39,410 nucleotides of DNA from Candidatus Methylomirabilota bacterium. GTDB lineage: Bacteria > Methylomirabilota > Methylomirabilia > Methylomirabilales > 2-02-FULL-66-22. Numbering within the stretch: position 1 is the first letter of the stretch; every line of letters begins with the position of its first letter. Positions 39,328 to 39,410 of this stretch are shown here, piece after piece. The notes under the pieces were generated by a model. That model was not told the DNA's origin. It made no database searches and was given only the letters and a program-made list of their open reading frames with translations. The stretch lies in contig JACQVN010000025.1 of NCBI GenBank assembly GCA_016209735.1, positions 1 to 39,410 on the forward strand, given 5' to 3'. Position numbers and translations under genes: made by a program.

Positions 39328-39410
39328 ATGAAAATCGACATCGATAAGCTGACCGAGGCGGAGCTGATCGATCTGAACAATCGGATCGTGGAGCGCCTGC
39401 GATTCCTGAA
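39328..39410 (+). CDS. cassette 3: truncated hypothetical protein
   Basis: Starts MKIDIDKLTEAELIDLNNRI after a GGGAGAGGGC leader and runs off the window after 27 complete codons. No function can be assigned. The cassette begins at 39272. Confidence 0.7.
   Translation, partial: MKIDIDKLTEAELIDLNNRIVERLRFL

Larger units (their letters stand above)
36600..39410 (+). mobile_element. chromosomal integron (intI, attI, two complete cassettes, one partial)
   Basis: Promoter, integrase, attI core at 38098, cassette 1 38099-38642, cassette 2 38643-39271, cassette 3 from 39272. Cassette borders are set by three GTT core sites whose arms are complementary in the order predicted by cassette insertion. 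Confidence 0.88.

Overview
The window is G+C-rich chromosomal DNA from a diderm (LPS-bearing) bacterium. Support for this comes from the lptC-lptA-lptB-rpoN-hpf block, the two-domain PheA, a type I-beta DAHP synthase, dense ATGA/GTGA gene overlaps and frequent GTG/TTG starts. The mix of genes and the intergenic quasi-tandem repeats recall uncultured groups such as Methylomirabilota/Rokubacteria or former Deltaproteobacteria. That is inference only: there is no rRNA or other decisive marker here.

Layout. (1) 157-18872, all minus strand: a long housekeeping run. From its 5' end it holds a very large TPR/acidic protein, an ExeA-like AAA+ ATPase, pgsA, plsY, lysC, a ComEA-like HhH protein, scpA-scpB, rluB, the aromatic cluster pheA-hisC-aroF-tyrA, hflX, a second pgsA-like gene, a DUF512 radical SAM protein and a quinone-oxidoreductase-like MDR. 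(2) 19093-26203, minus: lptC-lptA-lptB-rpoN-hpf-short hprK-rapZ-EIIA(Man)-ptsH-lipM-like. This is a regulatory PTS without EI or a permease in view. (3) 26335-27876: an aldehyde-dehydrogenase-fold protein that has lost all of its core catalytic residues. (4) 28128-29691: an AT-rich patch, three tandem 16-18-codon lysine-rich micro-ORFs each with a perfect Shine-Dalgarno, and upstream of them a HEPN / winged-helix-MNT pair with its own promoter. (5) 30063-35688, minus: MFS, DUF554, ferredoxin, MscS, and an operon of a membrane protein, a SEC-C protein and a NifU C-terminal domain protein. In the NifU-like protein an in-frame TGA replaces the second Cys of the CxxC motif, and a bacterial-SECIS-like hairpin follows it. 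(6) 35689-36600: non-coding DNA full of repeats, including a MITE-like element. (7) 36600-39410, plus: a chromosomal integron with a promoter, an integron integrase lacking its catalytic Tyr, an attI-like core site, two complete cassettes (lipoprotein; DUF4258/YgiT toxin-antitoxin pair) with two well-formed attC sites, and the start of a third cassette.

The strongest candidates for something new are the NifU-like selenoprotein (33449-33757) and the tandem micro-ORF array encoding tiny histone-H1-tail-like peptides (28306-28587). After these come the integron with a co-directional, apparently inactive integrase and the dead aldehyde dehydrogenase. Intergenic DNA repeatedly carries short-period quasi-tandem repeats of different sequence, and several of these have become part of gene ends.
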